The notes: generated by a model not told the origin, from the sequence alone. A stretch of 64,000 nt of DNA from an uncultured Clostridia bacterium (GCA_934167095.1 CAKPKE010000005.1:21228-85227); one strand, 5' to 3'; positions 8,497-17,996 are shown, numbered from the stretch's first letter. Made by a program: numbers and translations.

Positions 8497-9045
8497 TTAT
8501 GATATTTTTTTAACAAGTTTTAAAGCTTTATATTCGTAGTTTTCATATCTTTCAAAAGCTTGTTCTAGCAATTTTTTATATTCCTTTGAGCCTTCCCTAT
8601 GTTTTGTTTTGCAAAAAGCAGGAATTAAACTTGTTTCTATTATTTTCCTGTTATATTTCACAATGTCTGGATTTATTTCCAAAGTTTTATTCCTTGAATT
8701 TTTTATAAAAGTATCTTTCATTCTTTTTAAAGAATAATCTTCTGGAGCAAATCCTAACATTACTCTTATTTTTTCCATGCTATTTGCAATTTCGATTTCT
8801 GCAATTTCATCATACATTTTTTGAATTGCCGCACTTACCATATCTACTGTTCCAGATTTTTTATATCTTAATGGTAAATAAATATCTATTTCTTTTTCAT
8901 TCATATCTAATTCAGGAACATTTATATTTTTATAATTAATATTTAAACTTAAGCTTTTTCCTAAAACACTAACTGTTAAATATGTTCTTATTTCAGCTGG
9001 CTTTGTTATATCTACAACTTTAGTTTTTTGCATTAAAATACCCAT
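8497..9045 (-). CDS. Hypothetical protein, 182 aa
   Basis: Not recognised. Soluble, basic C-terminus (YENYEYKALKLVKKIS), no signal peptide or membrane segment. An N-terminal beta-rich region (TYLTVSVLGKSLSLNINYKN) is followed by helices. A strong AAGGAGGAAC site precedes the ATG, and it has its own promoter at 9117-9145. It is probably monocistronic. Confidence 0.65.
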   Translation of the reverse strand: MGILMQKTKVVDITKPAEIRTYLTVSVLGKSLSLNINYKNINVPELDMNEKEIDIYLPLRYKKSGTVDMVSAAIQKMYDEIAEIEIANSMEKIRVMLGFAPEDYSLKRMKDTFIKNSRNKTLEINPDIVKYNRKIIETSLIPAFCKTKHREGSKEYKKLLEQAFERYENYEYKALKLVKKIS

Positions 9046-9116
9046 TATATGTTCCTCCTTACAACTTTCAAAAGAAATTTTGTTTCAAAAACAGTTGTTT
9101 GTTTTTGTATGTTCAT

Positions 9117-9145
9117 ATATTATATCTTTTTTATTATTTTGTCAA
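9117..9145 (-). promoter_or_regulatory. Putative promoter of the 182-aa gene
   Basis: Minus strand TTGACA (9140-9145), with TATAAT at 9119-9124 (15-bp spacer) or the overlapping TAATAT at 9117-9122 (17 bp). It starts only about 30 bp beyond the stop of the LPKTG protein gene. Confidence 0.6.
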
Positions 9146-9172
9146 TACTTTTTACAAACATTTTTTTGTTTT

Positions 9173-10597
9173 TTAATATCCTGTTTTAGGTAATTTTCTT
9201 TTTTCCTCTAAATTATAAATATTTGCTGAATTTTCCTTTTCTTTGCTTAATTTTATGCCATTAAATTTGCCTTCTAATATTGTATAATTTTGTACATTTT
9301 CGTTATTTTTCAAAGTGTTTATTTTTGTTATTATTTTAATATCTTCTGTGTTTTCAAATCCTTCTGGAATTTCTTTAAAATCAATTTTTATTTCTTCTAT
9401 ATTTTCTTTAATACCAATCTTTTCAAAGTCAATTACATTGTTTATTGTAGAATTTAAATCTTCTTCTAATAATACATATTCAAAACTTTCGCTTGTTTTA
9501 TAATAAACATTAAATTTAATTTCTTTATTGAAAATGCCTGTATAAATCTTTTTAATTTTTGATTTCTCATAATCAATATTATTAAATAGACCCAAATCAA
9601 TTATATTTGTATTTCCATTGTTCTTTATTTTTATATTGTACTCCATATTTTCATTTGAACTTATCACATTTTTGCTTTTAACTTCTAAGTCTATATCTGG
9701 TATTAATTCTATATTTTCTTCTTTTTCTTCATCTTTTGGTTCTTCTTGAGGCTTTTCATCTTCATCGTTTTTATCATTATTATTTTTGTCTTCATTTATT
9801 TCTGGTACTTTTTCCTCTTCCAGGATTGTTAATATTTTGTACGAAGCATCTATACTATTTTTTATTTTTAAATTTTCAGTAATTTCTGCACTCTCATTTT
9901 TGTTATCATTTTCATTATTATCCACAGTTTGATCACTTTCTGCACCTGAACTTATTATATTAGATTTGTTTTTCTTCTCCTCTACAATTTCTTCTATGTT
10001 TGTAGATTCATTTTTCGCATCTGTATTGCTGTCTATATCTGAAAGATCTATTTTTTCTTCTACATTGCCTGTTTTGATTTTTTCTTCTTCACTATTTTCT
10101 ATATTATCTGTTTCTGCTTTCTTTTCTATATTTTCTTCCGTTTCATCATTTCTATTTTCATCCTTTTCTTCTATATCTCTTATTTTTACATATAAATCTT
10201 CTTTATCATAATCATTTAGATTCCAAATAAGAGCAAATTTAGTGGCCATATATGCTTCAATATCATTTTGAAGATTCATTTCTTCTTTTGATTTAGTAGG
10301 AAATCCTAATTCTAAAACTGATTTTATTTTTTTATTTTCTTCATATTCTAAGTTAGTTCCATCTATTATATGGCTATTCACTTCATAAATAATATGCTTG
10401 TTTTCATTTTCATCGGTTAAATATTTTACTTTTTCTTTTTTGAATTTCCATTCTTCATTTTCAAAATATTCATATTCAATTTCAAAGATTTTCTCATCTT
10501 CTATTTCTGCTTCTTCTGTAATTTCATTTGCATTTACCATTAAAGTAGGCATAACTAATAGTACTATTTGACATATTATAAAAAATTTTTTTAACAT
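9173..10597 (-). CDS. Secreted acidic protein ending in LPKTGY
   Basis: About 474 aa. The N-terminus has a signal peptide (LKKFFIICQIVLLVMPTLMV, then NA). A long, highly acidic, Glu/Asn/Lys-rich low-complexity middle follows, then a probable beta-rich domain (about 310-455). The protein ends KLPKTGY-stop: a sortase motif with no hydrophobic anchor or basic tail after it. The next gene upstream in the operon is a sortase, so it is a likely partner. Start at the ATG at 10597 (AAAGGA upstream); a TTG lies 12 nt earlier. Function unknown; a cell-surface or secreted role is inferred. Confidence 0.75.
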   Translation of the reverse strand: MLKKFFIICQIVLLVMPTLMVNANEITEEAEIEDEKIFEIEYEYFENEEWKFKKEKVKYLTDENENKHIIYEVNSHIIDGTNLEYEENKKIKSVLELGFPTKSKEEMNLQNDIEAYMATKFALIWNLNDYDKEDLYVKIRDIEEKDENRNDETEENIEKKAETDNIENSEEEKIKTGNVEEKIDLSDIDSNTDAKNESTNIEEIVEEKKNKSNIISSGAESDQTVDNNENDNKNESAEITENLKIKNSIDASYKILTILEEEKVPEINEDKNNNDKNDEDEKPQEEPKDEEKEENIELIPDIDLEVKSKNVISSNENMEYNIKIKNNGNTNIIDLGLFNNIDYEKSKIKKIYTGIFNKEIKFNVYYKTSESFEYVLLEEDLNSTINNVIDFEKIGIKENIEEIKIDFKEIPEGFENTEDIKIITKINTLKNNENVQNYTILEGKFNGIKLSKEKENSANIYNLEEKRKLPKTGY

Positions 10598-10671
10598 AAA
10601 AATTCTCAATCCTTTCTATACCTTATTCATTTATAATAGTGAAAGTTTTACTCTTTCATGTTATTATTACT

Positions 10672-11217
10672 TTATATTTCTTTTGCTTCAACGCAAAGTC
10701 TTAAATTAATTTTGTTATTTATGCAGGTTATTAATGTAAGTTTATTTTCTTCTGAATTTTCAAATTTTGCCCAGTCAGTATCTAATATTTCTGAAATCTT
10801 TTCAATTTTATATTTTCTTATTTTTTCATTGTATTTATATATAATTTCATCACCAACTTTTAATTGATTTAAGTTTTCAAAATAATTTACATTTGCACCT
10901 CTATTATGTGCTGCAAGGCCCACATTTCCATCAAATTCAGCAGTTTCTTCAATATGTCCTACATAATTTTCTAAAACTTCATCGCTAGTTCCTTCTTTTA
11001 CTGGTGCTTCCAAATATATTGCTGGAATTTGTAATATTGCACCTTCTTCTTCCTCTGGTATTTCTATGTTCTCATCATAAGTTTCTGTTTCATTTTGTAA
11101 TTCTTGCGCATTTATATATTGCTTTTCTTTTGCTATTTTGTTATCTTTTACAACGATGTATATTATTGTAGAAAAGAAAATGAGCGCAATTAATAAAACA
11201 AATACTTTTTTACTCAT
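10672..11217 (-). CDS. Class D-like sortase
   Basis: Membrane-anchored cysteine transpeptidase that joins sorting-signal proteins to the cell wall. From the ATG at 11217 it has 181 aa: one N-terminal membrane helix (5-23), an acidic linker, then the sortase barrel with His104 (AAHNRG), Cys165 (TLITC) and Arg173 (NLRLCV), the complete triad. AAAGGA precedes this ATG; an upstream TTG has no ribosome site. It lies 74 bp upstream of the LPKTGY protein gene in the same direction, so the pair is probably enzyme and substrate. Confidence 0.88.
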   Translation of the reverse strand: MSKKVFVLLIALIFFSTIIYIVVKDNKIAKEKQYINAQELQNETETYDENIEIPEEEEGAILQIPAIYLEAPVKEGTSDEVLENYVGHIEETAEFDGNVGLAAHNRGANVNYFENLNQLKVGDEIIYKYNEKIRKYKIEKISEILDTDWAKFENSEENKLTLITCINNKINLRLCVEAKEI

Positions 11218-11291
11218 ATTTGTGTTTTTTCCTTTCAAATTTATTGAGATTTTTTTAAGATTTAATTTTAAAGAAATAATTTTTATTTTAT

Positions 11292-11322
11292 CTAGGAAAG
11301 ACTTAAAATAAGTCCTTCCTAG
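11292..11322. repeat. Strong inverted repeat between hpf and the sortase gene
   Basis: CTAGGAAAGACTT (11292-11304) pairs with AAGTCCTTCCTAG (11310-11322), 13 bp with one mismatch. No T-tract follows on the minus strand, so it may be a processing or mRNA-stability hairpin after hpf and not a classical terminator. Confidence 0.6.
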
Positions 11323-11342
11323 TATAATATTTGATTTAATGG

Positions 11343-11876
11343 TTACGCTTCTGGTTCTAATAAACCAAAATTTCTACTATCTTTTAATCTGTAAATAACA
11401 TTTACTTTTCCAGTATCAATATTTACAAATGTTAAGAATTTATCTTGTGGCTTTCCTTCTAATATAGCCTTTGCATCTTCTGGTCCCATTGGTTTTATAC
11501 TATAATAAATTGTTTTTAGTATTTCATCTTCTATTGGATGTTCTTCTTCTCTTGAAGCTTCTTTTAATCTTATAGACTCAGTCATATTTTGCTTGTCTTT
11601 TTTAGTTTTCATTTTTCTAATTTGACCTTCTAATATGTCTACATTTTTGTCAATAGATGCATATAAGTCTTTACTTGCAGTTACTGCTCTAAAAGCACTA
11701 TCTAGTCCAGAGATTTGCATTTCTGCAACTTGTTCATCTCCTTCTTTCTTAATTGTTACAAATAAATCTATATCTTCTTTATCAAAATATTTTTGTAATC
11801 TTTCTGCTTTTGTATCGATGTAACTTCTTATTGCATCTGTTGCCTTTAGTTCTTTTTCAATTATTTTTATGTTCAT
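11343..11876 (-). CDS. hpf: Long-form ribosome hibernation promoting factor
   Basis: Binds 30S subunits and drives 100S ribosome dimers in stationary phase. The 177 residues comprise an N-terminal S30AE domain (MNIKIIEKELKATDAIRSYI to about 95), a linker, and the C-terminal dimerisation domain (SIKPMGPEDAKAILEG...FLTFVNIDTGKVNVIYRL), as in long HPF. The ATG at 11876 follows AAAGGAGCG at good spacing. It appears monocistronic. Confidence 0.93.
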   Translation of the reverse strand: MNIKIIEKELKATDAIRSYIDTKAERLQKYFDKEDIDLFVTIKKEGDEQVAEMQISGLDSAFRAVTASKDLYASIDKNVDILEGQIRKMKTKKDKQNMTESIRLKEASREEEHPIEDEILKTIYYSIKPMGPEDAKAILEGKPQDKFLTFVNIDTGKVNVIYRLKDSRNFGLLEPEA

Positions 11877-11967
11877 AAAAATCGCTCCTTTCAAATTTTA
11901 TCGATTGTTTTTGCAACTTTGCAATTTCATTATATATGGTTTATGTGTTTTTTGCAAGTAGATTTTT

Positions 11968-12354
11968 CTATTTTATCTGTTCTATATGCTTTATTGTGTA
12001 GTAACCATTTTTCATTAACACTTCTATAACATCAAATCTTATAAATTTATTTTGTTGTTTGGTTTTATAAAGGTAGTATTCAGCTGCCGTTTCTATATGT
12101 TTTTTCTTTATTTCATTTACTGCTTCTGCAGGATTTCCATACTCTTTGCTGGTTCTAGTTTTTACTTCTATAAATACTAGTTCACTAAAATCTTTTGCGA
12201 TTATATCTATTTCTCCCTGTTTGCAAGAAAAATTTCTTTCAATAATTTTATATCCCTTTTTTTGCAAATATTTTGTGGCTATATCCTCACCAAATTTTCC
12301 TATTTCTTGATTTATATACAATATTTTTCTCCTATATTCTTTGAAATTTTCCAT
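11968..12354 (-). CDS. YraN/UPF0102 family protein
   Basis: Restriction-endonuclease-fold family of unknown role, usually near dprA and comM. It shows the family core IGKFGEDIATKYLQKKGYKI, RNFSCKQGEIDIIAKD and FIEVKTRTSKEYGNP, with the D and ExK of a PD-(D/E)XK-like site. It overlaps dprA by 23 bp. The ATG at 12354 has no visible ribosome site; a TTG at 12321 follows AGGAG and would give 117 aa, closer to the usual length, so the true start may be there. Confidence 0.88.
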   Translation of the reverse strand: MENFKEYRRKILYINQEIGKFGEDIATKYLQKKGYKIIERNFSCKQGEIDIIAKDFSELVFIEVKTRTSKEYGNPAEAVNEIKKKHIETAAEYYLYKTKQQNKFIRFDVIEVLMKNGYYTIKHIEQIK

Positions 12355-13180
12355 TTTCTATTTTTTCAATAAGCCCTTCTAGCTCCATCATTGTTAGTTT
12401 AGTATTTATTTGAGAAATGTCTGCATCAATTTCTATAGCAATTTCTTCTACACTTTTAGGGCAATTTAAACAATTGTAAATTTCTTCAAAATCTTCTTTT
12501 ACATCTGGCTTAGTTTCTTGTACTTTATTTATTTCATTTTTTAATTTTATTTGACTTGGACTTAATATCATTTTTGCTTCGATTTCTAATAAATATTTCA
12601 TTCCACTACTATTTGGCATATCTAATCTATTAGGTAAAAAATATACTTTTTTTCCTTGTGCTTTTGCCAGTCTTGCAGTTATTAGTGAACCACTTAATTT
12701 ATTTGCTTCAATAACTAATACTGCATCTGCAATCCCACTAATTATTCTATTTCTTTTTTGGTATCCAGAACTTTTTGCAAATTCATCATCATCTTTTTCA
12801 GATATAACCAGTCCTCCTTCATTTATTATTTTATTATAAAGCCATAAATTTTCTTCTGGAGTTACGTTGTTTAAACCGCTTCCTAGAACTGCAATAGTAT
12901 TTCCTTCACCTTTTAGTGAGCCTAAATGAGCTTCAGTATCAACGCCTAAAGCCATTGCACTTATTACAGTAATACCTTTTTTAGAGAGGTATTCAGCAAA
13001 AATTCTTGCATATTTTCTACCATATTCCGTAGAATTTCTAGAACCTACAATTCCAACTATTCCAATAGAATTATTCATTAGTTCAACTTTACCCTCAACA
13101 TGAAGTTTATTTGGAGCATCTTTTATCTTTAGCAGTTTTTGAGGATACTCATCATCATACCATTGTAATACTTTTCTCAT
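12332..13180 (-). CDS. dprA: DNA-processing protein DprA
   Basis: Loads RecA on incoming single-stranded DNA during natural transformation. The Rossmann-like DprA domain is visible: IVGSRNSTEYGRKYA, ISAMALGVDTEAHLGSL, VLGSGLNNV and ADAVLVIEANKLSGSLITA. A C-terminal winged-helix tail follows (VEEIAIEIDADISQINTKL). 282 aa, AAGGAG before the ATG. It is part of a comM-dprA-yraN unit, 15 bp after comM. Confidence 0.94.
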   Translation of the reverse strand: MRKVLQWYDDEYPQKLLKIKDAPNKLHVEGKVELMNNSIGIVGIVGSRNSTEYGRKYARIFAEYLSKKGITVISAMALGVDTEAHLGSLKGEGNTIAVLGSGLNNVTPEENLWLYNKIINEGGLVISEKDDDEFAKSSGYQKRNRIISGIADAVLVIEANKLSGSLITARLAKAQGKKVYFLPNRLDMPNSSGMKYLLEIEAKMILSPSQIKLKNEINKVQETKPDVKEDFEEIYNCLNCPKSVEEIAIEIDADISQINTKLTMMELEGLIEKIENGKFQRI

Positions 13181-13195
13181 ATTGCTTAACTCCTT

Positions 13196-14724
13196 TTAAT
13201 TTTTCCAATATTTTCTGTCTAAGTTTCTATATTGAATAGCTTCAGCTATATGTTCTGATTCAATCACCTCTTTTCCATCTAAATCTGCTATTGTTCTTGC
13301 TACTTTTAAAATTCTAGTATATGCTCTTGCACTTAAACCTAACTTATTAAAAGCCGACATTAGTATATTTTCAGCTTTATCATCTAATTTGCAGTATTTT
13401 TCAATTAAATTTGTGGGAATTTCTGAATTTGAATAAAAATTATAATCTTTGTATCTTTCAAGTTGAATATTTTTAGCAAAATTAACCTTTTGCCTTATTT
13501 CCTTAGATGTTTTACCTTTCTTACTTTCTTTTAAATTTTTATAGTCTACAGGTTTTACTTCAATTTGTACATCAATTCTATCAAGTAGTGGTCCGCTAAT
13601 TTTATTCATATATTTTGCTATTTTATACTCGCTACATACACACTCTTTTTCATCTGAACCATAATATCCGCATGGGCATGGATTCATTGCTGCTACAAAC
13701 ATAAACTTACTTGGAAAAGTAACCTTAGAATTTAATCTACTAATTGTAATTTTGTTATCCTCAAGTGGGCCTCTTAATAATTCTAATGTACTTTTATTAA
13801 ATTCTGGTAGCTCATCTAAAAATAACACACCTAAATGTGCCAAACTTATTTCACCTGGTATTGGCTCTTTTCCGCCACCAATTAATGAAACTGGCGTTAT
13901 TGAATAATGCACATTTCTAAAAGGCCTTTTTGTTATAAGTGGTTTATTTTTTTCTAAGCTTCCAACTATGCTATAAATTTTTGTAATTTCTAAAGCTTCT
14001 TCTAAACTTAGTTTTGGTAGTATTGTAGCAATTCTTTTAGCAAGCATCGTTTTACCGCAAGCCGTGGCGAGCCAATCATAAGAACCCCGTGAGAGCCTGC
14101 TGTTGCGACTTCTAAGGCTCTTTTTACATTTTCTTGTCCTTTTACATCTGCAAAATCAATAATATCATTTTCTTCGTCAAAAATATTTTCTTTATTTATA
14201 GTAGGTTCAATTTTAATATAATTATTTAAATATGAGACTACTTCTACTAAATTTTTTACGCCAATAACTTCTATTTCATTTATTAGAGCTCCTTCTTTTA
14301 CATTTTCTATTGGTAACACTACCTTCTTTATTCCAAGCTTTTTAGCTTCCATACATATTGGAAGTATTCCTTTTATGCTATTTATATTTCCGTCTAAAGA
14401 AAGTTCACCTACAAATGCAATATCTTCGATTTTTTCTTTTATATATCCAAAATTTTTTAATATTCCAACAGCTATTGGTAAATCAAAACTTGTTCCTACT
14501 TTTTTTAAATCTGCTGGAGCTAAATTTACCGTAATTTTTCTGCTTTCCATACCAAACTTTGAATTTTTTATTGCTGTTCTTACTCGTTCTTTTGCTTCTT
14601 TTACACTCACATCAGGTAGTCCAACAATATCCCATGCTGGCATGCCTGCAGATACATCAACTTGTACATTAATTAGCTGACCATCTAGTCCATTTAGGCA
14701 AATACTTTTTACTACTGAAAACAT
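13196..14724 (-). pseudogene. comM: comM (Mg-chelatase-like AAA+ helicase), frameshifted in Walker A
   Basis: YifB/ComM family hexameric helicase that extends branch migration in transformation. The N-terminal half (14008-14724) gives the Lon-like domain (MFSVVKSICLNGLDGQLINV...) and stops after HGVLMIGSP. The C-terminal half continues in another frame (13196-14047) from GKTMLAKRIATILPKL through GEISLAHLGVLFLDELPE and the finger PCPCGYYGSDEKECVC to the end. Expected P-loop spacing between GSP and GKT is off by a net +2 or -1 nt at about 14050-14070, in a locally GC-rich run. Joined, the length (about 500 aa) is normal. It may be a real mutation or a sequence error; dprA next to it is intact. 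Confidence 0.85.
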
Positions 14725-14854
14725 ATTAATTGTCCTTTCTACTTGGGAAAATTTTAGATTTAAGTTATAAAATGATTTAATCTTTAGAATTTTAATGTAT
14801 TTGCATTATATATTGCCAATTTATGGAAGTCAAGAAAAAGCGTTCATCAAATTA

Positions 14855-14892
14855 TTACAAAAAAATATAATATGCGACAAACATATTATATT
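14855..14892 (-). terminator. Terminator of nadD
   Basis: AATATAATATG (14864-14874) and CATATTATATT (14882-14892) form an 11-bp stem. On the minus strand it is followed by seven T. It overlaps the nadD stop codon by two bases. Confidence 0.75.
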
Positions 14893-15493
14893 AATTCCAT
14901 ATTTCGTTATTTTTTATGAATTTTGCAATATCTTTTGATATATATTTTTCTGCATTTTCATAATCTTTTTTGCAAATAAGTTCTCTAACTAGTGTTGAAT
15001 TTACACAATTATAGTTACTTTTAATATTAATTATCTTAAAATTTTTTCTATTTTCATTTAGCATTTCATTATTTTTTATTATCTTTTCTGTGTCAATATT
15101 ATTTCTGTTTACTATTATATATTTATTATTTTTTACAAGACTAGCAAAGTTATTCCAATTTGGCATTTTTTCAAAATTATCAGCTCCCATTATAAAAAAT
15201 ATTTCGTTATTTTTAAACTCTTTTTTTATCATTTCAAAAGCTTGATATGTATTAATTGAATCATTTTTATTTAACTCTATATCTGTTACTTTTATTTTTT
15301 CTTCGTCTTTACATAGAATCTTTAGCATTTCAAATCTTATTTTTTCATCAATAAGACCTTTTTTATTATAATTATTTCCCATAGGTACAAAATAAAAATA
15401 ATCTAAATTTTCTTCATTTAAAACTATTTTTGCAATCTCTAAATGGGCTAATGTTGGTGGATTAAATGCTCCTCCAAAAAATCCTAGTTTCAT
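14891..15493 (-). CDS. nadD: Nicotinate-nucleotide adenylyltransferase
   Basis: Adenylates nicotinate mononucleotide to deamido-NAD, a late step of NAD synthesis. The nucleotidyltransferase signature GGAFNPPTLAH lies at residues 7-17, with FIMGADNFEKMPNW in the middle and a C-terminal NSTLVREL in place of the usual SxTxxR. I use the ATG at 15493 (GAAGAGG upstream), giving 200 aa; an in-frame ATG further upstream would add 11 residues with no family match. Divergent from rpsT. Confidence 0.93.
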   Translation of the reverse strand: MKLGFFGGAFNPPTLAHLEIAKIVLNEENLDYFYFVPMGNNYNKKGLIDEKIRFEMLKILCKDEEKIKVTDIELNKNDSINTYQAFEMIKKEFKNNEIFFIMGADNFEKMPNWNNFASLVKNNKYIIVNRNNIDTEKIIKNNEMLNENRKNFKIINIKSNYNCVNSTLVRELICKKDYENAEKYISKDIAKFIKNNEIWN

Positions 15494-15584
15494 ATTTATT
15501 GCCTCTTCTTTGTCATATTTTATCAAAATTACACTGTAATTATAGTTTTTTTATGTTCATTTGTAAAGTTTTTTGCAATATTCC

Positions 15585-15613
15585 TTGCAAAAACACTAAA
15601 TTCGTGATAGAAT
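15585..15613 (+). promoter_or_regulatory. Promoter of rpsT
   Basis: -35 TTGCAA (15585-15590), 17-bp spacer, -10 TAGAAT (15608-15613), about 40 bp before the start codon. Confidence 0.75.
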
Positions 15614-15653
15614 ATTATCCGTTAATATGCAAATTTAAGAGGAGGTGTTAAGA

Positions 15654-15920
15654 ATGCCAAATATCAAATCAGCAATAAAAAGAGTAGATGTTATTGAAAA
15701 GAAAACTGCTAGAAATAATATGATTAAATCAGGATATAAATCAGCTGTTAAAAAGTTTGAAAACGCTGTTGTAGCTGGAAATAAAGAAGAAGCTACTGCT
15801 TTACTTTCTCAAGCAACAAAGAAAATTGATCAAGCTTGTGCAAAAGGTGTTATAGTAAAAAACACTGCAGCTAGAAAAAAATCATTACTTTCTAAAAAAT
15901 TAAATGCTATGAATGCCTAG
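15654..15920 (+). CDS. rpsT: 30S ribosomal protein S20
   Basis: Binds 16S rRNA early in small-subunit assembly. 88 residues, Lys/Ala-rich, with the family start MPNIKSAIKRVDVIEKKTARN and C-terminal KGVIVKNTAARKKSLLSKKL. The ATG at 15654 follows AGAGGAGGTG. Monocistronic between its own promoter and terminator. Confidence 0.97.
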   Translation: MPNIKSAIKRVDVIEKKTARNNMIKSGYKSAVKKFENAVVAGNKEEATALLSQATKKIDQACAKGVIVKNTAARKKSLLSKKLNAMNA

Positions 15921-15957
15921 TTCTAGCAATATAAAAAATTGTGCACAGTTTTTTATT

Positions 15958-15984
15958 TAAACCGCTTATACAGCGGTTTTTTTA
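15958..15984 (+). terminator. Terminator of rpsT
   Basis: ACCGCT (15961-15966) / AGCGGT (15972-15977) stem, 5-nt loop, seven T; A-rich upstream flank. Confidence 0.88.
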
Positions 15985-16127
15985 TTGTTCAAAAATTATA
16001 TATATGTCATATATTAAATTTATTTTCAAGCAGATTATTACTTATTATTTCCATTCTCTCTTTTTATGTTTTGTGTTATCATATATTTAGAATTATTTAA
16101 GATTTTTAATCCAGAAAGGACCATATT

Positions 16128-16406
16128 ATGAAGAGCCTTAAAACTTTTATTAATAAATCTTTAATTTTATTTAGCTTTAATATTAACCCAAAAGTGAAAA
16201 AAATAATGAAAATTGGCATAAGCTTTAACTTTGTATTAGTACTTATTGCAACATTAATTTTTAGTATATACATAAGCTCAAATCAATCTTACATATTATA
16301 TTTGCTTGGTAGTTTATTTTTCAAAGCTAGCACAATGTTTATAGCTATTTTCTTTATTTTTGGAATTTGCTTTAATAAATTACTTACAGAAAAGAATATA
16401 TTTTAG
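16128..16406 (+). CDS. Small membrane protein, 92 aa
   Basis: Not recognised. A basic N-terminus (about 1-28) is followed by two membrane helices, at about 31-49 (ISFNFVLVLIATLIFSIYIS) and 56-83 (YLLGSLFFKASTMFIAIFFIF), joined by a short SSNQSY loop. AGAAAGGACC precedes the ATG. Single gene, ended by the bidirectional hairpin it shares with gatB. Confidence 0.6.
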   Translation: MKSLKTFINKSLILFSFNINPKVKKIMKIGISFNFVLVLIATLIFSIYISSNQSYILYLLGSLFFKASTMFIAIFFIFGICFNKLLTEKNIF

Positions 16407-16470
16407 TTAAAAATTTCAATATTTATACAAACTCCTATATAACTATAAATTTGAAATTTTAACAAAAATA

Positions 16471-16546
16471 GAACCTAGACTGTTAGAAAATTTTAACAAT
16501 TTATGGAGGCTACTGAAAAAGTAGCCTCCAATCTAGGTTCATTTTT
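16471..16546. terminator. Large bidirectional terminator between the 92-aa gene and gatB
   Basis: Outer stem GAACCTAGA (16471-16479) / TCTAGGTTC (16532-16540). Inner stem GGAGGCTACT (16505-16514) / AGTAGCCTCC (16520-16529). T runs on both strands. Confidence 0.85.
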
Positions 16547-17993
16547 ATTTATTTAATTCTTCTATAAACATTTTGTTAAGCATTTGTGGATTTGCTTTTC
16601 CTTTTGTTTGTTTCATTGCTTGTCCAACTAAGAAACCTAATGCTCTGTCTTTTCCTGCTTTATAGTCTGCTATTGATTGTGGGTTTGCTTCTAATATTTG
16701 CATTACAACTTCTTTTATTGCACTTTCATCTGAAATTTGAATCCATCCTTTTTTCTTTATAATTTCTTCTGGATTTCTAGTTTCAGCATCTTCTGCAAAC
16801 ATTTCTTCAACAACTTTTTTACCTATTGCTGAGCTTATTGTTCCTTTATCAATTAGGCTTACTAAGCATGCAAGTTCTTCACCTGAAAATGGTATTTCTT
16901 GTGGTTCCATTTCTTCTTCATTTAGTATTCTTGAAATATCTGATAATAGCCAGTTTGCAACAGCTTTTGCATTTTTGCATATTTTTTCAGCATCTTCAAA
17001 CATATTTGATAAATATTTTGAAGCAGTAAGCATTCTTGCATCTTTTTCAGAAAGTTTAAATACTTCTATATATCTCTTTTTTCTACTTTCAGGAAGTTCT
17101 GGAAGAGATTTTTTTACATTTTCTATGTATTCATCTGATAACTGTATTCTAGCAAGGTCTGGTTCTGGAAAGTATCTATAGTCTTGAGCATCCTCTTTAT
17201 CTCTCATTGAGAAAGTTTTTCCAGATACATCATCCCATCTTAATGTTTCCTGTTCTATTTTTCCACCATTATCAAGAACTTCAGCCTGTCTTTCTATTTC
17301 ATATTCAATAGCTCTTGAAATAGATTTAAATGAGTTCATATTTTTCATTTCAGTACGAGTTCCAAAAGGCTCACCTTTTTTATGAATAGACACATTGACA
17401 TCTGCTCTGAATGATCCTTCTTGCATTTTGCAATCTGATACTTCAATATATTCAAGTATTGATTTTAGCTTTTTCAAATAATTATCAGCTTCTTTTGCAG
17501 ATCTTAAGTCTGGCTCTGATACTATTTCAATTAGTGGAACTCCAGCTCTGTTTAAATCAACTAAACTTCCTTGTGAAAATTCGCTATGATTTAATTTTCC
17601 AGCATCTTCTTCTATATGAATTCTTAAAATTCTTATTTTTTTACTGTTTCCTTCTTCGTCTTCAATTTCGATAAAGCCATGATTACATAGTGGTTCATCA
17701 AACTGCGATATTTGATAAGATTTTGGTAAATCTGGATAAAAATAATTCTTTCTATCATTTTTACAATCTTGTGAAATACTACAATTTGTAGCAAGTCCAG
17801 CTTTTACTGCATATTCTACAACTTTTTCATTTAATACTGGAAGAGTTCCTGGCATAGCCATACAAATTGGACATGTTTGCATATTTGGTCTTCCACCAAA
17901 TTTTGTCGAACATTTGCAGAATATTTTTGTTTTTGTTGAAAGCTCTGCGTGAACTTCCAGTCCTATTACAACTTCATAATCTTCTTTTGCCAT
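16545..17993 (-). CDS. gatB: Asp/Glu-tRNA amidotransferase subunit B
   Basis: tRNA-binding kinase-like subunit of GatCAB, which converts misacylated Asp-tRNA(Asn) and Glu-tRNA(Gln) to the amide forms. The 482 residues begin YEVVIGLEVHAELSTKTKIFC, with CSTKFGG, CPICMAMPGTLPVLN and DLPKSYQISQFDEPLC; the C-terminal YqeY-like tail ends near QMLNKMFIEELNK. AGGAGAG precedes the ATG, 3 bp after gatA. Last gene of gatC-kinase-gatA-gatB. It implies that Gln- or Asn-tRNA is made indirectly. Confidence 0.97.
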   Translation of the reverse strand: MAKEDYEVVIGLEVHAELSTKTKIFCKCSTKFGGRPNMQTCPICMAMPGTLPVLNEKVVEYAVKAGLATNCSISQDCKNDRKNYFYPDLPKSYQISQFDEPLCNHGFIEIEDEEGNSKKIRILRIHIEEDAGKLNHSEFSQGSLVDLNRAGVPLIEIVSEPDLRSAKEADNYLKKLKSILEYIEVSDCKMQEGSFRADVNVSIHKKGEPFGTRTEMKNMNSFKSISRAIEYEIERQAEVLDNGGKIEQETLRWDDVSGKTFSMRDKEDAQDYRYFPEPDLARIQLSDEYIENVKKSLPELPESRKKRYIEVFKLSEKDARMLTASKYLSNMFEDAEKICKNAKAVANWLLSDISRILNEEEMEPQEIPFSGEELACLVSLIDKGTISSAIGKKVVEEMFAEDAETRNPEEIIKKKGWIQISDESAIKEVVMQILEANPQSIADYKAGKDRALGFLVGQAMKQTKGKANPQMLNKMFIEELNK

Positions 17994-17996
17994 TTC

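Noticed and set aside
11292..11322. Terminator of hpf
   Set aside because: The hairpin is strong but no T-tract follows on the hpf strand, so I list it as an inverted repeat.
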